Part shown: piece after piece, positions 24,240 through 36,236 of the stretch
How the letters are laid out: each line of letters opens with the position of its first letter
How positions within the stretch are numbered: position 1 is the first letter of the stretch
Assembly (NCBI RefSeq): GCF_004798865.1
Contig: NW_025336598.1
Coordinates: 25,889,519 to 25,953,518 of the forward strand
Source: Varanus komodoensis
Lineage: Eukaryota > Chordata > Lepidosauria > Squamata > Varanidae
Reading direction: 5' to 3'
Length of the DNA stretch: 64,000 bases
Notes under the pieces: model-generated
Database searches by the model: none
What the model saw: the letters and a program-made list of their open reading frames with translations, nothing else
Told to the model about the DNA's origin: nothing
Program-made: the position numbers and the translations under genes

Positions 24240-27185
24240 TTAGTATGAATAAAGTAAGGTAACAGCCTTGGGCCTATGTAAAGATATAATTGTAATTTAG
24301 GATTTGCATGTGAATAGTCTTGAATTAAACACTTTGATGGCTTATTCAGAAGTTTTAAAATCTTTCTGTTTTGTACCTTATATGCACTTCAAATCAGAAT
24401 AGTAACATTTTATGAAAGCAAAAACTTAGGGAGTTCTTAAAATTTTAATGATAGGGTTTGGGATGAGTGCCAGAATGAGAGCTGATGAAATGAGTAGGAA
24501 GGTAGGTACCATATAATTACTTTAATTACTCACAAGGAGGACAGTTTAAAAAATCCATTAGGAACCAGCATGCCTGAAAAGTCACTAGCATTGGCAGAAG
24601 CATAGGCTTTGCAGAAGCTTGGGTGTTTATCAATACCTTGATATATTAGCTGCCTATTTTTAAAGGTAATTATTCTTATTGCAAAAATCGAATAGTTCTT
24701 ATTGAAAAACTATAACAATGATAAAATCTCTTTTGTACAGGATAAGGGAGAAATTAATTCAGTTGGCTAATTTCACCTTATTGAACCACTTATCTAATTT
24801 CACCCCATGGTGCCTCTATGGGAAATAAAGAACATAATCCATTGGGTGCTTGAGTCCCCACTGATTTTACCTCCAGGACCCCACTGATTTCTTTTCAAAA
24901 GCAGGCGATCCCATTGATTGCACTGTTCCTGAAAGATGCAGGAGATTCAGTGCTTCCCAGGCAAAAACCCAAAATGAGCAAGAACATTTATTTTTGGAAG
25001 GAGGCTGGTTGGCAGAGCTCCCTTATGGAAATTCTGTCCATCTGCCTTCTTCCAGAAAGGAATCTTTCCACCTTCTTTGGGTTGCCCCAGTACCACTTAC
25101 ATGCAAGGGCTACTTACACTAGACATTTGTCTGCACATTTCTCATCCTTTTCTAGTGCTGGTGAAAAATCATCTAGATGCAGCCTCTTGGGTCCTGCTTT
25201 GTGATTAATATTCTTTCCTTCCTTGTAGGAAAAGCATGCCATATAATATGTGCTGCCCCATAACCCTGGGCCACATGGAGCTCTCAGCTACTTTGTGGAA
25301 CAATAACCACCATCAATTGGATGGGCAAGAATTTGGCTGCATCAGAAGGGTATAGGGGGATAAGTAATTGTGCATGGTCAGAGACACACACACACACAGA
25401 GAATAGAGATTCTATTTGTGTGTATGTATCAGTCTATGTTTGTCTGTGTGTAGATCTGAAGAACATTCTGTCTCTGTAGGCACACTCCCCAACTTCCACA
25501 CATTATTACATGGGTCCACTGCCATTATCTAGGTGCAAAGTCTATAGCAAACCACCTACTTTTTTGAAAAGCACACTACAGTGTGATACCTCATTTAAAT
25601 TTATTAGTGATGGTTAGATTTCAAGGAGTTCTTCCTTCACCAACCTTTCTGCTACTAAGCCTTCGTAGATTATTCTGAAGCAAATACTCCATCCACATGG
25701 AGGACCAGAAAGGCCACTGAACCTCACCACAACTCTCTGTCAGCAGATCCTTAAACCGCATCCAACATTCCCCTGCAGCTACAGATTTTGCAGGAAAACT
25801 GATATCCTTTGGCAAGATTTTCTATTAGAACAAAATGCCCACCATTTTTGATCTTGGAAATACATGACAGTCTTTAAAAATAAATTAATTGCTGAGTACC
25901 AATATGGGTCCATGAGAAATTTGCTTCCTTTAGGTGGTGGCTCTTGTTAAAAAGAAAAAAAAAGCCAATCCATACTATAGATAATGTTTCTGGTTGAACA
26001 TTTATACATTCCTAGTCTTGTGACGTGTTCAGTGAAAGCAGAGATGGGGTTCAGAAGCATGAGCATATTTGAAAAATGCACCAAGAGCTCTATGTACTTT
26101 TCTAAAATGTGCACAAACACATTTCAGTCCCCGGAGGCATGGTCATTAGGAAAATATGTGTGCAAAAAATATTTTGGTTGTTTTCTGTTAGAGAGCAAGT
26201 GATTCAGAAAGACAGAGTGAGGTCCACTCAGAACAGCACGAAACAGATTTGGAGTGGGTAAGCATAGAGAAATGGTCTACAGATATTGCAGATTCTAAGT
26301 GCTGATGCACTGAAAGGAGAGAAAATAAAATTCGAGTTACTGTCAACATTCCAGTCTCCTGTGGTGCCTTTCCATCAGAGGAATTCTGCAAGATTCTGTA
26401 CCGCTAATTAGTTCTTTCTATTCCTGCAGTGCTCTCAGGAGGAGAAGCAAGTTCACAAAATATGATTTTGTTGCAGTTCTGATGTGGCATTGGGCTGTTA
26501 ATTGTTATCAGGGTCACTTCAAACACTTCCGTATACCTTCGTATGCATACTTAAAGACTTCCACTTTCACATTGGGATTGGTTTAATCTTGTGTCTGGTT
26601 TGACCCAGTTTGTGGATTTTTAAGAACTTTTTTTTGGCAACAGAGATTCCTGTTTAATCTTGCAAATCTCTAAACTGTGTGATTTAATTAACAGATAATT
26701 AAATGCCCAATGATGAAACACGTCAGGGAATAGAATGTTATTGAAACAGCAGAAGACGATGAGGTGTTTATATTTAAAGAAAGATAATCCACTGGTTGAA
26801 GGGGACTGGGATCAGGAGAAAAGTTCATAGATTTTAGAAAAGCTGATTACTGTAGATAATGCATCCCAGTCTCCATCTCCTCCTCCTCCTCATCATCATC
26901 ATGATCATCATTATTATTATTAAAGCATCAACTTTCCTGTAGAGTCAATGAAATTACATTTTGCAACTGCTATATGTGGGACAAAAGCTGCATACATGTC
27001 TCATATTGTTCTTTTCTTAGATTTTGCTATTATTAAAATTATTGTTAGGGCTTACATCACCTGCCATTTTCTGAAGGCTCAGAATCCCTACCATTTATTC
27101 ATACCCTGACAACACACACAGAGATATACAAAGTTAGGTTTCTTCTTTGCCCCAAAGTACATCAATTCACATGTTCCTTACTTAT
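24240..27185. other. Unassigned sequence
   Basis: No gene is supported. A CA run lies at about 25387-25400. A TCC/TCA/TTA triplet array lies at 26872-26921. The AT-rich block at 26660-26800 has several TTAATTAA/ATAATTAAAT motifs and no repeat resemblance. Confidence 0.5.
26872..26921. repeat. Triplet microsatellite (TCC, TCA, TTA)
   Basis: Successive blocks of TCC, TCA and TTA triplets, consistent with a triplet array that has mutated stepwise. Confidence 0.9.
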
Positions 27186-27189
27186 GTTA

Positions 27190-27565
27190 TACTTCATTAC
27201 TGTTTTGCTTCCAGCTTGCCAGTTTGCAGAGATCAATGAGGAATTCTTCCCAATTCAACTGGATTTCCATGACTTTAAACAGTTTGTCACTTGCACAGAT
27301 GACCACTACAATGCTTACATCCTACTCCTCATTTAGTTTTAAAAAGTAAATAAATAGTACCAGCCTAATATAACTCATTCAAAAGCTCTACCAGTTACTT
27401 CCCTCCATTGCAAGAACTGTCAATTGCTTCCTGTCTTCTGTTGCCTAGTGTTCAGCAAGTTAGCAATCCATAACACAAGTGGCCCTCATATCCCATGTGG
27501 CTTTTGAAATCCACTTGGGAATATTTGGTGAGGTATTTTGTTAAAAGCTTTTTAGAATTAAACAA
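27190..27565 (-). mobile_element. CR1 LINE reverse-transcriptase relic
   Basis: The plus strand follows the well-known antisense pattern of amniote CR1 reverse transcriptase. CAGTTTGTCACTTGCACAGA at 27290-27309 is the inverse of the FADDTKL box. CCAGTTACTTCCCTCCATTG at about 27390-27410 and TTAGCAATCCATAA at about 27460 follow, then GGTGAGGTATTTTGTTAAAA at about 27527-27546, the inverse of the FQKAFDKVPHQ box. The order and spacing match CR1 read on the minus strand. The protein is broken by many indels and cannot be translated in one frame, which implies an old insertion. Both ends are truncated. Confidence 0.75.
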
Positions 27566-27569
27566 TAAA

Positions 27570-29415
27570 CCTGCACATGGATGTAATGAATTTTTGGAGA
27601 GATGAAAGTGAATATTTCCATCAAGAAATACAGATAAAGACAATTCCATATCAATATACTAGTTCAGCAACAATTTGTAACATTCTGAAGTGATCTTGTG
27701 ACTGCCAACACATTCAAAAGATAACTTGGGAATGGTTCTTTCCTAACATGTTTTTGGAATGGATTCCTGACCCTGTTCAACCTCATTGCAATGCTCCAGT
27801 TTTCGCGTCCGAGGTCAGTTCATTTCATTCCTGAATGTGAGCATTTCTTTTTGAAGTGGAAAAGGGTGTCTGTTGGTGCGCCCAGTTTTTTTGACACAAC
27901 AGCATTTCTAGCCAGACAGTTCATGTGGAATGTGAGCTAAATGGGGCATAAGGGGGCAAGGAGTTGGCAGGTGACTCTGAAAAGCCAAGGGTAACAGGTG
28001 GTACTAGACAGAAAGCGTCAGAGAAGCAAACCATCTTGAGACCAAGGCAGGGAGGAAAAGCAGTGCAGAGACTCAGTGAGGGAGTACCTCGTCAAACAGG
28101 CAGATCAGTTATGTAATGTCAGACCTTCCTGTTGTCTGGCCTCCAACCTGAGAGTGAAGACTCTGGGAAATGGAAGACAGTTTGGATTCAACTCTTCAGA
28201 TGGGCAGAAGCTACTCCCACAGATTGGAAGGGTCGTTACTTGGATTTATGCACCTCGTTAACAGCTCTCATAGAAAACACGCTGTATCAAAACAAAACCT
28301 GTTAAACTCCAATAAAGGATGGTATTTTATAAGCTTTTCATTTTGATCTGCTGGCAAGGAAACAGAGGGGAGTAACATGCTCATGACAGTAATGATGTGT
28401 GCTTGTAAAAGTAGAAGGGCTAAGTAATTTGTCTTTGCCTTAAATCATTAGGGATGCTTCAATCAGGGAAGTTCATTCTGTACCTGCCTCTTGCTAGACA
28501 TTAACCTGGGGTGGGCAAGAATGGACTATTTGTGACAGGCATTTTTTAGCACTGGTCACATGTCTTCTTTTCGCAAGAAGAGGATGAGGCATCACAAGTG
28601 CTGAGAGAGAGAGCTTCAAAGTCAGCTTGTTGATAACCATGAGATGCATGTCAAGAAATGTCAATTTATTTTGTTTTTCAAAGTCACCATGTATATTTTC
28701 CTTGCTCCAAAATAAGTAAGCCAGCATCCTTTGTCATCCAAAGTAAGCAAAAGAAGTCACATCTGTAATTAAGCCATTAACCAATCAGGGTAAAGAAGGC
28801 GTGCCAAAAGTGTAGAAAGAATGTTAGATTACAACAATTCTTTGTTATTACCTCTTAATGGTATTAACCTTGCAAGAGTTTTAAAAAAGCTTTTGACTAT
28901 TATTTTTGTGTGGCAAGTACTTTATTTTGTGAGGACCTCCAGATTCAACTTCTCCTGGGACTAGAGTTGGACAACACAAGTATTATTTTCAATCAGCTTT
29001 TCCTAAACCAGTGCTTTGCCAAGTTTGAGAAATTGTGAGAATTTCCAGAACATTATAGTTCTATTCATATTCAGGGTTGTGAATGGGACACATTTTCATG
29101 ATTTTAGAACATGAATGGAATCCTTGCACACTCCTTTGGGCAGTGGCGGTAGGGACATATTCCTACCTGGGTTTTTGCACTTATGCATACAACTGGAACA
29201 TACAACTGAATTCAGTAACAACTCAACCTGGACAATTTTCACAACCTCACACATCTCCTTCAGATTTGCATTGTTAAATTTAGCTTGCTTTGATTGCAGA
29301 GCAGTGTAATTTCCCACCTTGGAAGGAAATGCTACTTTTGAGATTGCAAGATGTGTCCTGACTTCACAAGTGTTAAGAATCAATTAGGAACTATGCCAGC
29401 ATTTCAGAGACCAGA
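27570..29415. other. Unassigned sequence
   Basis: No gene or classified repeat is supported. Open frames are short. 27.78-28.26 kb is slightly GC-richer but not recognisable. Confidence 0.5.
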
Positions 29416-29416
29416 A

Positions 29417-29539
<123 letters not shown>

Positions 29540-32200
29540 ATAGCAAATCTAAAATGGCAAATATAGTTAGCTGGCATGCCTTTGTGCAGCTCCCAAGTTG
29601 CACATCTTTACTTTAAAAAAAGTAATTAACTAAGCACAATATAATAGTTTCAAGCCTACTGAACTATTTTCATAGAGAATCTAAATATACTAAGTATAAT
29701 TAGAATTAATAGAATTTCTGCATCCTCACTCCAAGTTGAAAAAGTATATATCCAGTATATAACAGTATACAATAAATACAAATAAAATAAATAGTAAACT
29801 GTTTCTAAGTTCCCATACCAGATATACTGCTGACTAGAGCTGACGCAAGTCATAGTTCAAAATATCGTTATTTCCCCCCACCATCAATGGATAGATTTGC
29901 AGAGGCCCTCAAACTAAATCTGAATCAGATGGATTCTTGCTGTTTTGGTTTCATATAACATTTACACTTTAATAATAAACCAAATAATAATTTGGTTTCA
30001 TATAACATAATAATAATCAAAGGAAACCCCCCTCCAATGCCCTTAATGGAACCCAATATTCATGATGACAACTGAAGTAGCACTTCCATGCAAAAGGTCA
30101 AAAGACTTTTAGAGGGAACAAGTTTGTTGTTTGTACTTTTTAAGACTGAGTATCTGAATGACTGATCAGAAAAAAATAGAACCCTAAATGTTGATAGTAG
30201 CTCAAGCCAGGTATAAATATTTCCTTCTGAAATCCCATCTAGTTTAATTCCTACTGAGCACTCAGATGTTGAATCTAGGATTGCCAAAAGAGCTATTAAC
30301 CTCATTGAACATATGTAGGAAAAATCCATTTGGCAAAATCTATCCTTCTGATATCAGTTTATTCCTGGTTTATGCATTAAATGAAGTTGCACCTGTGAGC
30401 AGGTACTCTGTATTGTTAACTTGATAGCACAGGTGTACAGTTCACACAATCCTTCACCATTCTTTGGGGGAAAACAGTTAAAAACATCTGGAAACAGTGT
30501 GCTTACAATATTAATGAAACATGCCTTCTTCTTGTATCAGGTGATGTGCGTGAGAAGGGGAAGGAGGGATGTACATCCTCCTCCATTGCGAGAAATGGAG
30601 CACTTCCAGGAGCAAACACTAAACTGCAGCTATGAGTCATTTGGTCCAACTTAATAGCCTTGGCTGCAGAACCAGATACAAGAGGAACCAGACTTCATTA
30701 GCGCTTTGGAAATTTGAAAAGGCGGTGATCATATCTGGTCGACATCTTAGGAATCAGCTGCTCTTTGTCAAAAGAAATAGGGAAAGTCAGGGAAAAATGG
30801 AATTGACAAGACAGAAAAAAATGAGCTAGTATTTCATAAAAACATCTAACAACTAAGTCAATTAGATTCATATCCTGGTAAAGTATGACCTATTCTGAAA
30901 TGAAGGAGATGGTAGTAAATATATCAATGAGTCATGACTTGATGTGGGAAAAATGGTATTGGAAGATACAAACTCATCACTTTTCACTATTCTGAATGAG
31001 TCTCCAAATTACTGCCAAGGGGGTGTGGGGGACAATGACAACAACACTTTTTAAAGATGGATAGTTAAGGTCCATCGGGTGTCAACAAGTAAAAGGAGAG
31101 AAAAGGGGGAGATGGCCTTCACTATTCTCCTGTAATCATTTGTCTACAAAACCTAAGAGACAAGCTATCAATTTTAAAGTGTGCCAGAAGACACCCTAAT
31201 TCAGACATATGAAGCTGTCATTTTTCCTCCAGTGGCAGATAACTGTATTTAATGCAGTTCAGAAACCATATTTAAACTTGGGTCTTCAAATATTTTATAC
31301 TACATTCAAAGGGTTCAAGAAGAGCACACGTTATTACATATAAAATCACAAAATAAATTCAGGGGAGATGGTGAATAGAAGAAGGAATAAGGAAACCTCA
31401 AGGCTTCCTGTACCTTCAAGAGCAGGCAATTAATTTTGCAACAAGGTTTGTTTAATGATGACCACTTAATTAAGAATTGCTGCAGAATTGTGCCTCCAGG
31501 CTCAGTGAAAAGAACAGTAAATCTAACATCAAGTTTTGTTTGTTTCAGTAAATGTGAATGTTACAAGTACTATGAAGAACTTCAGAAAGGGAATGATTTT
31601 AATAATATTAATGGGTTTCCCTATATTTCTAATTCAAATTAATTTTGATGGTGTACTGTTATTGTATTTTTACTAAATGTAGTTATGTTTAGTAGAGGTA
31701 ATGAAAGTAATCTGTACGCACTGTTTTATAAGAACCTACAGTTAGGTACATCCTATAAATATCTTTACAATTCTTTAGAGAAATAAAAATATAGGTATAT
31801 TTCTTGGCTGTCCCAGATTTAGCCATACCTAGAACAGACTCACTGAAATCAATGGGTCATAAGTTAATCATGCTTTATCTAAGTAAAGATCCAGCCCATA
31901 AAATGATAATGCACTAGAGACCATTTAAAAACCTAAAGGGGAAAATTTGGGTGTGTTATTGTATTTTCCATATAGTTTACTGGGCAAAAAATTACTTACC
32001 ATGTGGAGAGGGAAACTATGGTATACATGCACCCCTAAAGAACCCCATATGTTCTATGCAGGTTAGAAGACAAAAAGTGGGCACTATTAAGTTTTCCTTA
32101 AAAGGGTCGGTTTTGCAGTTAATTAACCACCAGAATTCATGGACAGTGGAAATCCTCTTAATGCTGGGTGCATGAATGCTTTCTTAAGTGCAAAGTTCAT
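29540..32200. other. Unassigned AT-rich sequence
   Basis: No gene is supported. An 18-bp direct repeat, TTTGGTTTCATATAACAT, occurs at 29944 and 29991. The part at 31825-31900 resembles the ACTTACTTCTGAGTA inverted-repeat family (AATCAATGGGTCATAAGTTA). Confidence 0.5.
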
Positions 32201-32326
32201 TTAAGGTGCAATCCTATGCAAGTTTAGACAGGAAAAGCAGGCCTACGACTCACAATACATCCCGGGCTGTGTAGCTGATAGCACAAAGAGTGAGTTGTTG
32301 GGCTTTTTTCTGTCTATACTTGCACA
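32201..32326. mobile_element. TTAA-bounded inverted-repeat element (GGGTGCAATCC family)
   Basis: The left end reads TTAAGGTGCAATCCTATGCA, then AGTTTAGACAGGAAAAGCAG. The right arm has the inverse: GGGCTTTTTTCTGTCTATACTTGCA. The interior includes GGCTGTGTAGCTG. It is the clearest long member in the window, with arms of about 33 bases and no coding capacity. Confidence 0.7.
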
Positions 32327-32467
32327 AAATAAATTTATATTTGCCTTTATGAAAGCTAGGTCATGCCTCAAGTCAAGTGCCAGGTGTCCTACAGTTGTAA
32401 TGAACATAGGGAAGAGAAGAGAATGAAACAAACTTTTTGTACCATCAATGCTTGGTAATTTTTATAA

Positions 32468-32510
32468 CAGGCATGGGAAACCTATAGCCCAGGGGCTGCA
32501 TACAGGCATT
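32468..32510 (+). mobile_element. Possible hAT terminal repeat
   Basis: CAGGCATGGGAAACCTATAG followed by CCCAGGGGCTGCAT matches the terminus CAGGCGTGGGCAACCTATGGCCCxGGGGCCGCAT seen in hAT-type miniature elements. No matching right end was found, so this is a half copy at best. Confidence 0.45.
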
Positions 32511-32514
32511 GGCT

Positions 32515-33735
32515 TGACTTCAAAACCACTCCACTGTGCAAAATCTGCCCACTTTGGCATGAATGCACACCCTCACACAAGGAACTGTGGAAAAAGAAGT
32601 CAAGTTCCAGGCTCCTGATTTATACTGCAACATTTAGAGTCCTTTATCATCTTGTCCCACTTTTTCTCACTCCATCATACTTACTATAAAACTATCAGAA
32701 CTGTATTTCTAAATTCACAAAGTAATTGCAGAAAAAAAACAAAGAAACATCTTTTCACACGTGTGCATGCAATATTATGGAAGAAATAGTAAAAAAGTGT
32801 TTTCAGTATTCCATTTATACATATTTTAATATGTATGAAAATCTGTAATGTAATTGTGAACTAGAATGTCTGTGTTTCCTTTTCTTTTACCCTCTGTTTT
32901 CAAATGGATCATGCTTTATCTTTCTTGTGATTGACAAAAGGTTCTATTCAAATGTTAATGCCCTACATTACAGCTGATAGCAAAGGAATTAGAGAAAAAA
33001 AAAGATAAATGATACATTCAGTATCCTTTCCTCTGAAATTACATTAGCCTTCTGAGATACTGGATAGGATGAAGCTGAAGATCCTAAGATCATTACACTA
33101 CTTATTACCCTGCGTATTTATCTTCTTTGCCATGAAAGCTTTATAGAAAATCTAATTTATCTAAGGCTGCATTAGCATCAAAACCACCACTTTTGGGAAG
33201 CTAGGGTGAATTCCAGCTAGCAGATAAATGCATCAAAGGATCCACCTGGAAAAAAAAGAGTTCTAGTAAACTTGAAAGCTTGCACACCACATTGTGAGTT
33301 TGCTTTATGCGGTATTAGTTGTAAGAAAAAACTGCTTTTGTACCCCTTTATAGATTTGCATTGTAGCTCTGTAATAATGAAGGCTGAGGCAAGACTAAAG
33401 AATGGGACATTTGGAAGAAGATGGATTTAGAAGTGTTGTTTCTGCTTTCTGACAAAAAGCAGACTTTTAAAAATGTGGCACAAGACAGATGAAATATTAA
33501 ATTAGTGAGCATTAAATTCATGCTTTTCAAGAAGGGATACTGAACTAATATCCTCCAACTGCCCAGTTTACAGCCAAAGGGCCTGTGCTTATGAAAGCTC
33601 ACATACAGGGAAGGCATTACAAATGGAGGTTTTGTGTGGTTTTGATAAATTTTATTCAGAGGACTTGATGCCAGACTGTCATGACAGGGTAAAATAAATA
33701 AACAAACTTCTGAATCTCATGAGATCACAACATAA
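32515..33735. other. Unassigned sequence
   Basis: No gene is supported. The minus-strand 89-codon frame at 33348-33617 has no recognisable motif. Confidence 0.5.
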
Positions 33736-33739
33736 CAGC

Positions 33740-33855
33740 TTGCCTGTTTATTTTATGTTTTTCTAAGCCACCCTTCATTTATAAACGTAACACTCCACAT
33801 CAGCAATACAATAAAACAGCACTAAAGCATGTTATCAATAAACAGGAGCCTTCAA
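33740..33855 (-). mobile_element. Possible retroposon tail, minus strand
   Basis: CACTCCACATCAGCAATACA followed by ATAAAACAGCACTAAAGC resembles the reverse complement of reptile LINE tails (GGCxGGATATAAAT...), in which a TTACAATA-type stretch precedes ATAAAAC repeats. The match is loose. Confidence 0.3.
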
Positions 33856-33975
33856 CCTTTCTCAGCCTATGAGTACATTTGAAAAAGTACCCTGGGCAAT
33901 ATCACAAATCAGCTGCTGTTGAGGGTGAGATTTGTATTTATATTCATGCATATGCATGGACATGGGCCTGCAGTG

Positions 33976-34330
33976 TTCCTTTCCTCTTCTTCTAGCTCTC
34001 TTCTCTCTTCATTCATTCATTTCATTCTTCCTATACTCTACCCTAACTTTGCCTTGCCTATTATCTGTCCGTCCCTCAAGCTCCTCTAAAGCTGATTCTC
34101 TTTTCATCGCTACATTCTTCCTCTCTCTTGTCATCTCTCTTTTTCTCTCCTCCCTCTCTCCCTCCCTCCCTCCCTCCATTCTTCTGGTTCCTTCTCTTTC
34201 CTCTGTCCCCTTCCCTTCCCTTCCCTTCCCTTCCCTTCCCTTTGTCCTTCCTCTTTCCATCCAACTATCTAGTTTTGCTTTCTTTTCATCCTTCCTTTCT
34301 ACCCTGTCTCTGTCCATGTCTTTCACTTTT
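33976..34330. repeat. Polypyrimidine tract with (CCCTT)n core
   Basis: The plus strand is very rich in C and T for about 350 bases. It includes (CCCT)n at about 34150-34178 and about seven CCCTT pentamers at 34207-34242. The pentamer block is a mirror repeat, the kind of sequence that can form triplex DNA. Long frames on both strands (151 and 121 codons) are by-products of the low complexity. Confidence 0.9.
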
Positions 34331-34725
34331 GCCCTCCCTATTAAATGGGTGGCCATACTTCTAGACTCTTTCAAAGAGGGCTCCTAGAGAAGGACTTCAG
34401 TGGAAAATCTTAAAGTCTGGGCAGGTGTATATGGAAGGAGATTTTAAAATTCCTTTTAAATAAAAGATGGGGGATAATATCTCATCTACTTGAAACCCAG
34501 AACACATGCAATTACACAAATTTAATATCATTTTAGGAGTGTGTGTGAGTGTAAATTGAATCCCACCTTCCCTTGAGAAGAAAGTCCCTGCATTTGGCAA
34601 AGCACAAGCACTACTACTGGAATGATGAGGGACAAGACAAAATGAAATGTAAGATGAAGTATTTCTACAAACATACTCCAAGAAATATATTGTTATTTGA
34701 GAACATAAAGAATATTACTTGAAAT

Positions 34726-34795
34726 GAAGCGACAGACTGCAGCCCAGGCTTTTCATGTAGAAAGGTCCCTAATTCAGTCCTTGACATCCAGGAAT
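34726..34795 (+). mobile_element. tRNA-derived SINE head (first part of a split copy)
   Basis: GGCTTTTCATGTAGAAAGGT, then CCCTAATTCAGTCCTTGACATCC, matches the reptile SINE head CTTTGCATGCAGAAGGTCCCAGGTTCAATCCCTGGCATC, including a decayed box B. Similarity stops at about 34792. The continuation expected from the SINE is found about 295 bases further on, at 35088. Confidence 0.6.
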
Positions 34796-35087
34796 GGATA
34801 AACAAATGATTCTAACCTTCTCTGAACATCAAAGCAATTCTTGTCTCTCTTTTACAGCATTCATTTGTGAACTTTGTTCATTTTGCATGAATAGGAAAAT
34901 GTGCATCTCTGTGGTTATTTTTCAAAAGTGTGTCTTCCTTCCATTGGCTAAAACATAAAAATGTGCCTCTTCAAAGGCATACATCTTAATAATATGAATT
35001 ATTCAAATATGAATCAATGTTTGTGAATTTGTAAAAAACAACTGTAGAACATTTGAGATCATGGGCAATGCCTGATTCATGATTCCC
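34796..35087. other. Apparent insertion between two SINE parts
   Basis: This AT-rich piece of about 290 bases separates the head and body of a SINE. It contains TGTGCATCTCTGTGG and AATGTGCCTCTTCAAAGG, loosely like the TGCACATTT-type repeats elsewhere in the window. No open frame or terminal repeat was recognised. Confidence 0.4.
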
Positions 35088-35215
35088 TGCTGGTATCCCC
35101 CGTTGAAAGGGTCAGGTAGCAGGTCAGAAATCTTTGTCTGAGACCCTGGAGAGTGACCGACAGTCACAATAAACAACTTTGGTCTGGGGGAAAACAGTGT
35201 ATAGCTGGCATAAGA
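35088..35215 (+). mobile_element. tRNA-derived SINE body (second part of a split copy)
   Basis: CTGCTGGTATCCCCCGTTGA, AAGGGTCAGGTAGCAGGT, CTGAGACCCTGGAGAG and the later GGTCTGG follow the reptile SINE order: CTGGCATCTCCAGTTAAAAGGxTCAGGTAGxAGGT, then CTGAGACCCTGGAGAGCCxCTGCCAGT, then TGGTCTGACTCAGTATAAGG. The order and strand agree with the head at 34.73 kb. Confidence 0.7.
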
Positions 35216-35219
35216 CCTG

Positions 35220-35820
35220 TGCTCTTTTCCAACACAATATTCTTGTAATATAGGCTGCAACAATCCGAGCTCAGAAAGTTATTTATTAAAGGCAGATGGG
35301 AAGAAAAGTTTACTGGTATATAGAGAAAACCTAAGTGTGTCGGTGATGGCCAGACTTTTCAAACTAGAAGGCTGTAGCACAAAACATAAGATAATGGATA
35401 TTGTTGCCTGCCAAAGCATGGGCAGCTTTTCAAAAGGAGTATACTGTAGAGTGAATTCCAGATGCAAGGACAGCAGAACTACATATTTGGATTAAATGCA
35501 AATGACAATGGCTGTCCTTGGGCAGGACGTGCTCTACTGGCAATTCTGTCCACGGTGAAGCAAAGCACCCCACTTTGCAATTGTTCACAAGAAATCAACC
35601 TTCGGCATCCTCTTCAGCAGCCCACCTCCAATGGCCTTTGCATAATCCACTCCCAGTCAATCTTATGGTCAAGCAGGCATTACTTTAAATCAGTGCCTTG
35701 TAGCTACATCTTTCTTCATTTGTAATTATTTTCTTTACAATAAAATGTCACTGATACCCAACAAAACTTAATGTAGCAACATAAATTCCAATATAGCAGT
35801 TTCGATGCATGCACATGAAG

Positions 35821-35867
<47 letters not shown>

Positions 35868-36090
35868 GAGGGAGGGAGGCAGGGAAGCAGCTTTCCAAGA
35901 ATTATGCATAAACCTCAACAGTAACAGACCAAATATTGAAGTAAGGTTGAAGGTGTTGTAAGATATTCAATCCATTCCATTACAGGTGATGACTGCCTAT
36001 GTTCCCACTGTTGTAATATCAGACTTTTAGCTGTCAAATGAGTGCAAAGAACCCATTTGCACTAACTATGTGTTAACTTCTGATGTTTTT
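35220..36090. other. Unassigned sequence with a TG microsatellite
   Basis: No gene is supported. The 35823-35864 TG array is followed by GGGA units. Open frames here are short and unremarkable. Confidence 0.5.
35823..35880. repeat. (TG)21 microsatellite and GGGA units
   Basis: A perfect 42-base TG array runs directly into AGGG/GAGG tetramers. Confidence 0.98.
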
Positions 36091-36098
36091 GTTAAGAG

Positions 36099-36236
36099 GC
36101 AGAGCAGGGCAATTTATGGCTCTCCGTATATTTTAGCCTGCAGTTCTCATCAGTCCTAGCTAGCACAACTGAAGGTGAGAGATGAAGGGACTTGTAGGCC
36201 AAAACATCTGGAAATACACAGATTGCCCACCTCTGC
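36099..36236. mobile_element. hAT-like foldback with target-site duplication
   Basis: The left end reads GCAGAGCAGGGCAATTTATG, then GCTCTCC and CTGCAGTTCTCATCAG. The right end has the inverse: GACTTGTAGGCC, AAAACATCTGGAAATACACA and GATTGCCCACCTCTGC. The arms pair over most of the 138 bp. It is flanked by TTAAGAG at 36092-36098 and TTAATAG at 36237-36243, a 7-of-8 fit to the 8-bp duplication made by hAT transposases. It has no coding capacity and must have been moved in trans. Confidence 0.75.

Noticed and set aside
32620-32700. Possible C-terminal LINE reverse-transcriptase piece (TFRVLYHLVPLFLTPSYLL)
   Set aside because: A faint similarity to LINE C-terminal regions over about 20 residues, with nothing supporting it on either side.
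33932-34387. 151-codon plus frame and 121-codon minus frame
   Set aside because: Both are by-products of the polypyrimidine tract; the products are Ser/Leu/Pro-rich or Arg/Glu/Lys-rich low complexity.
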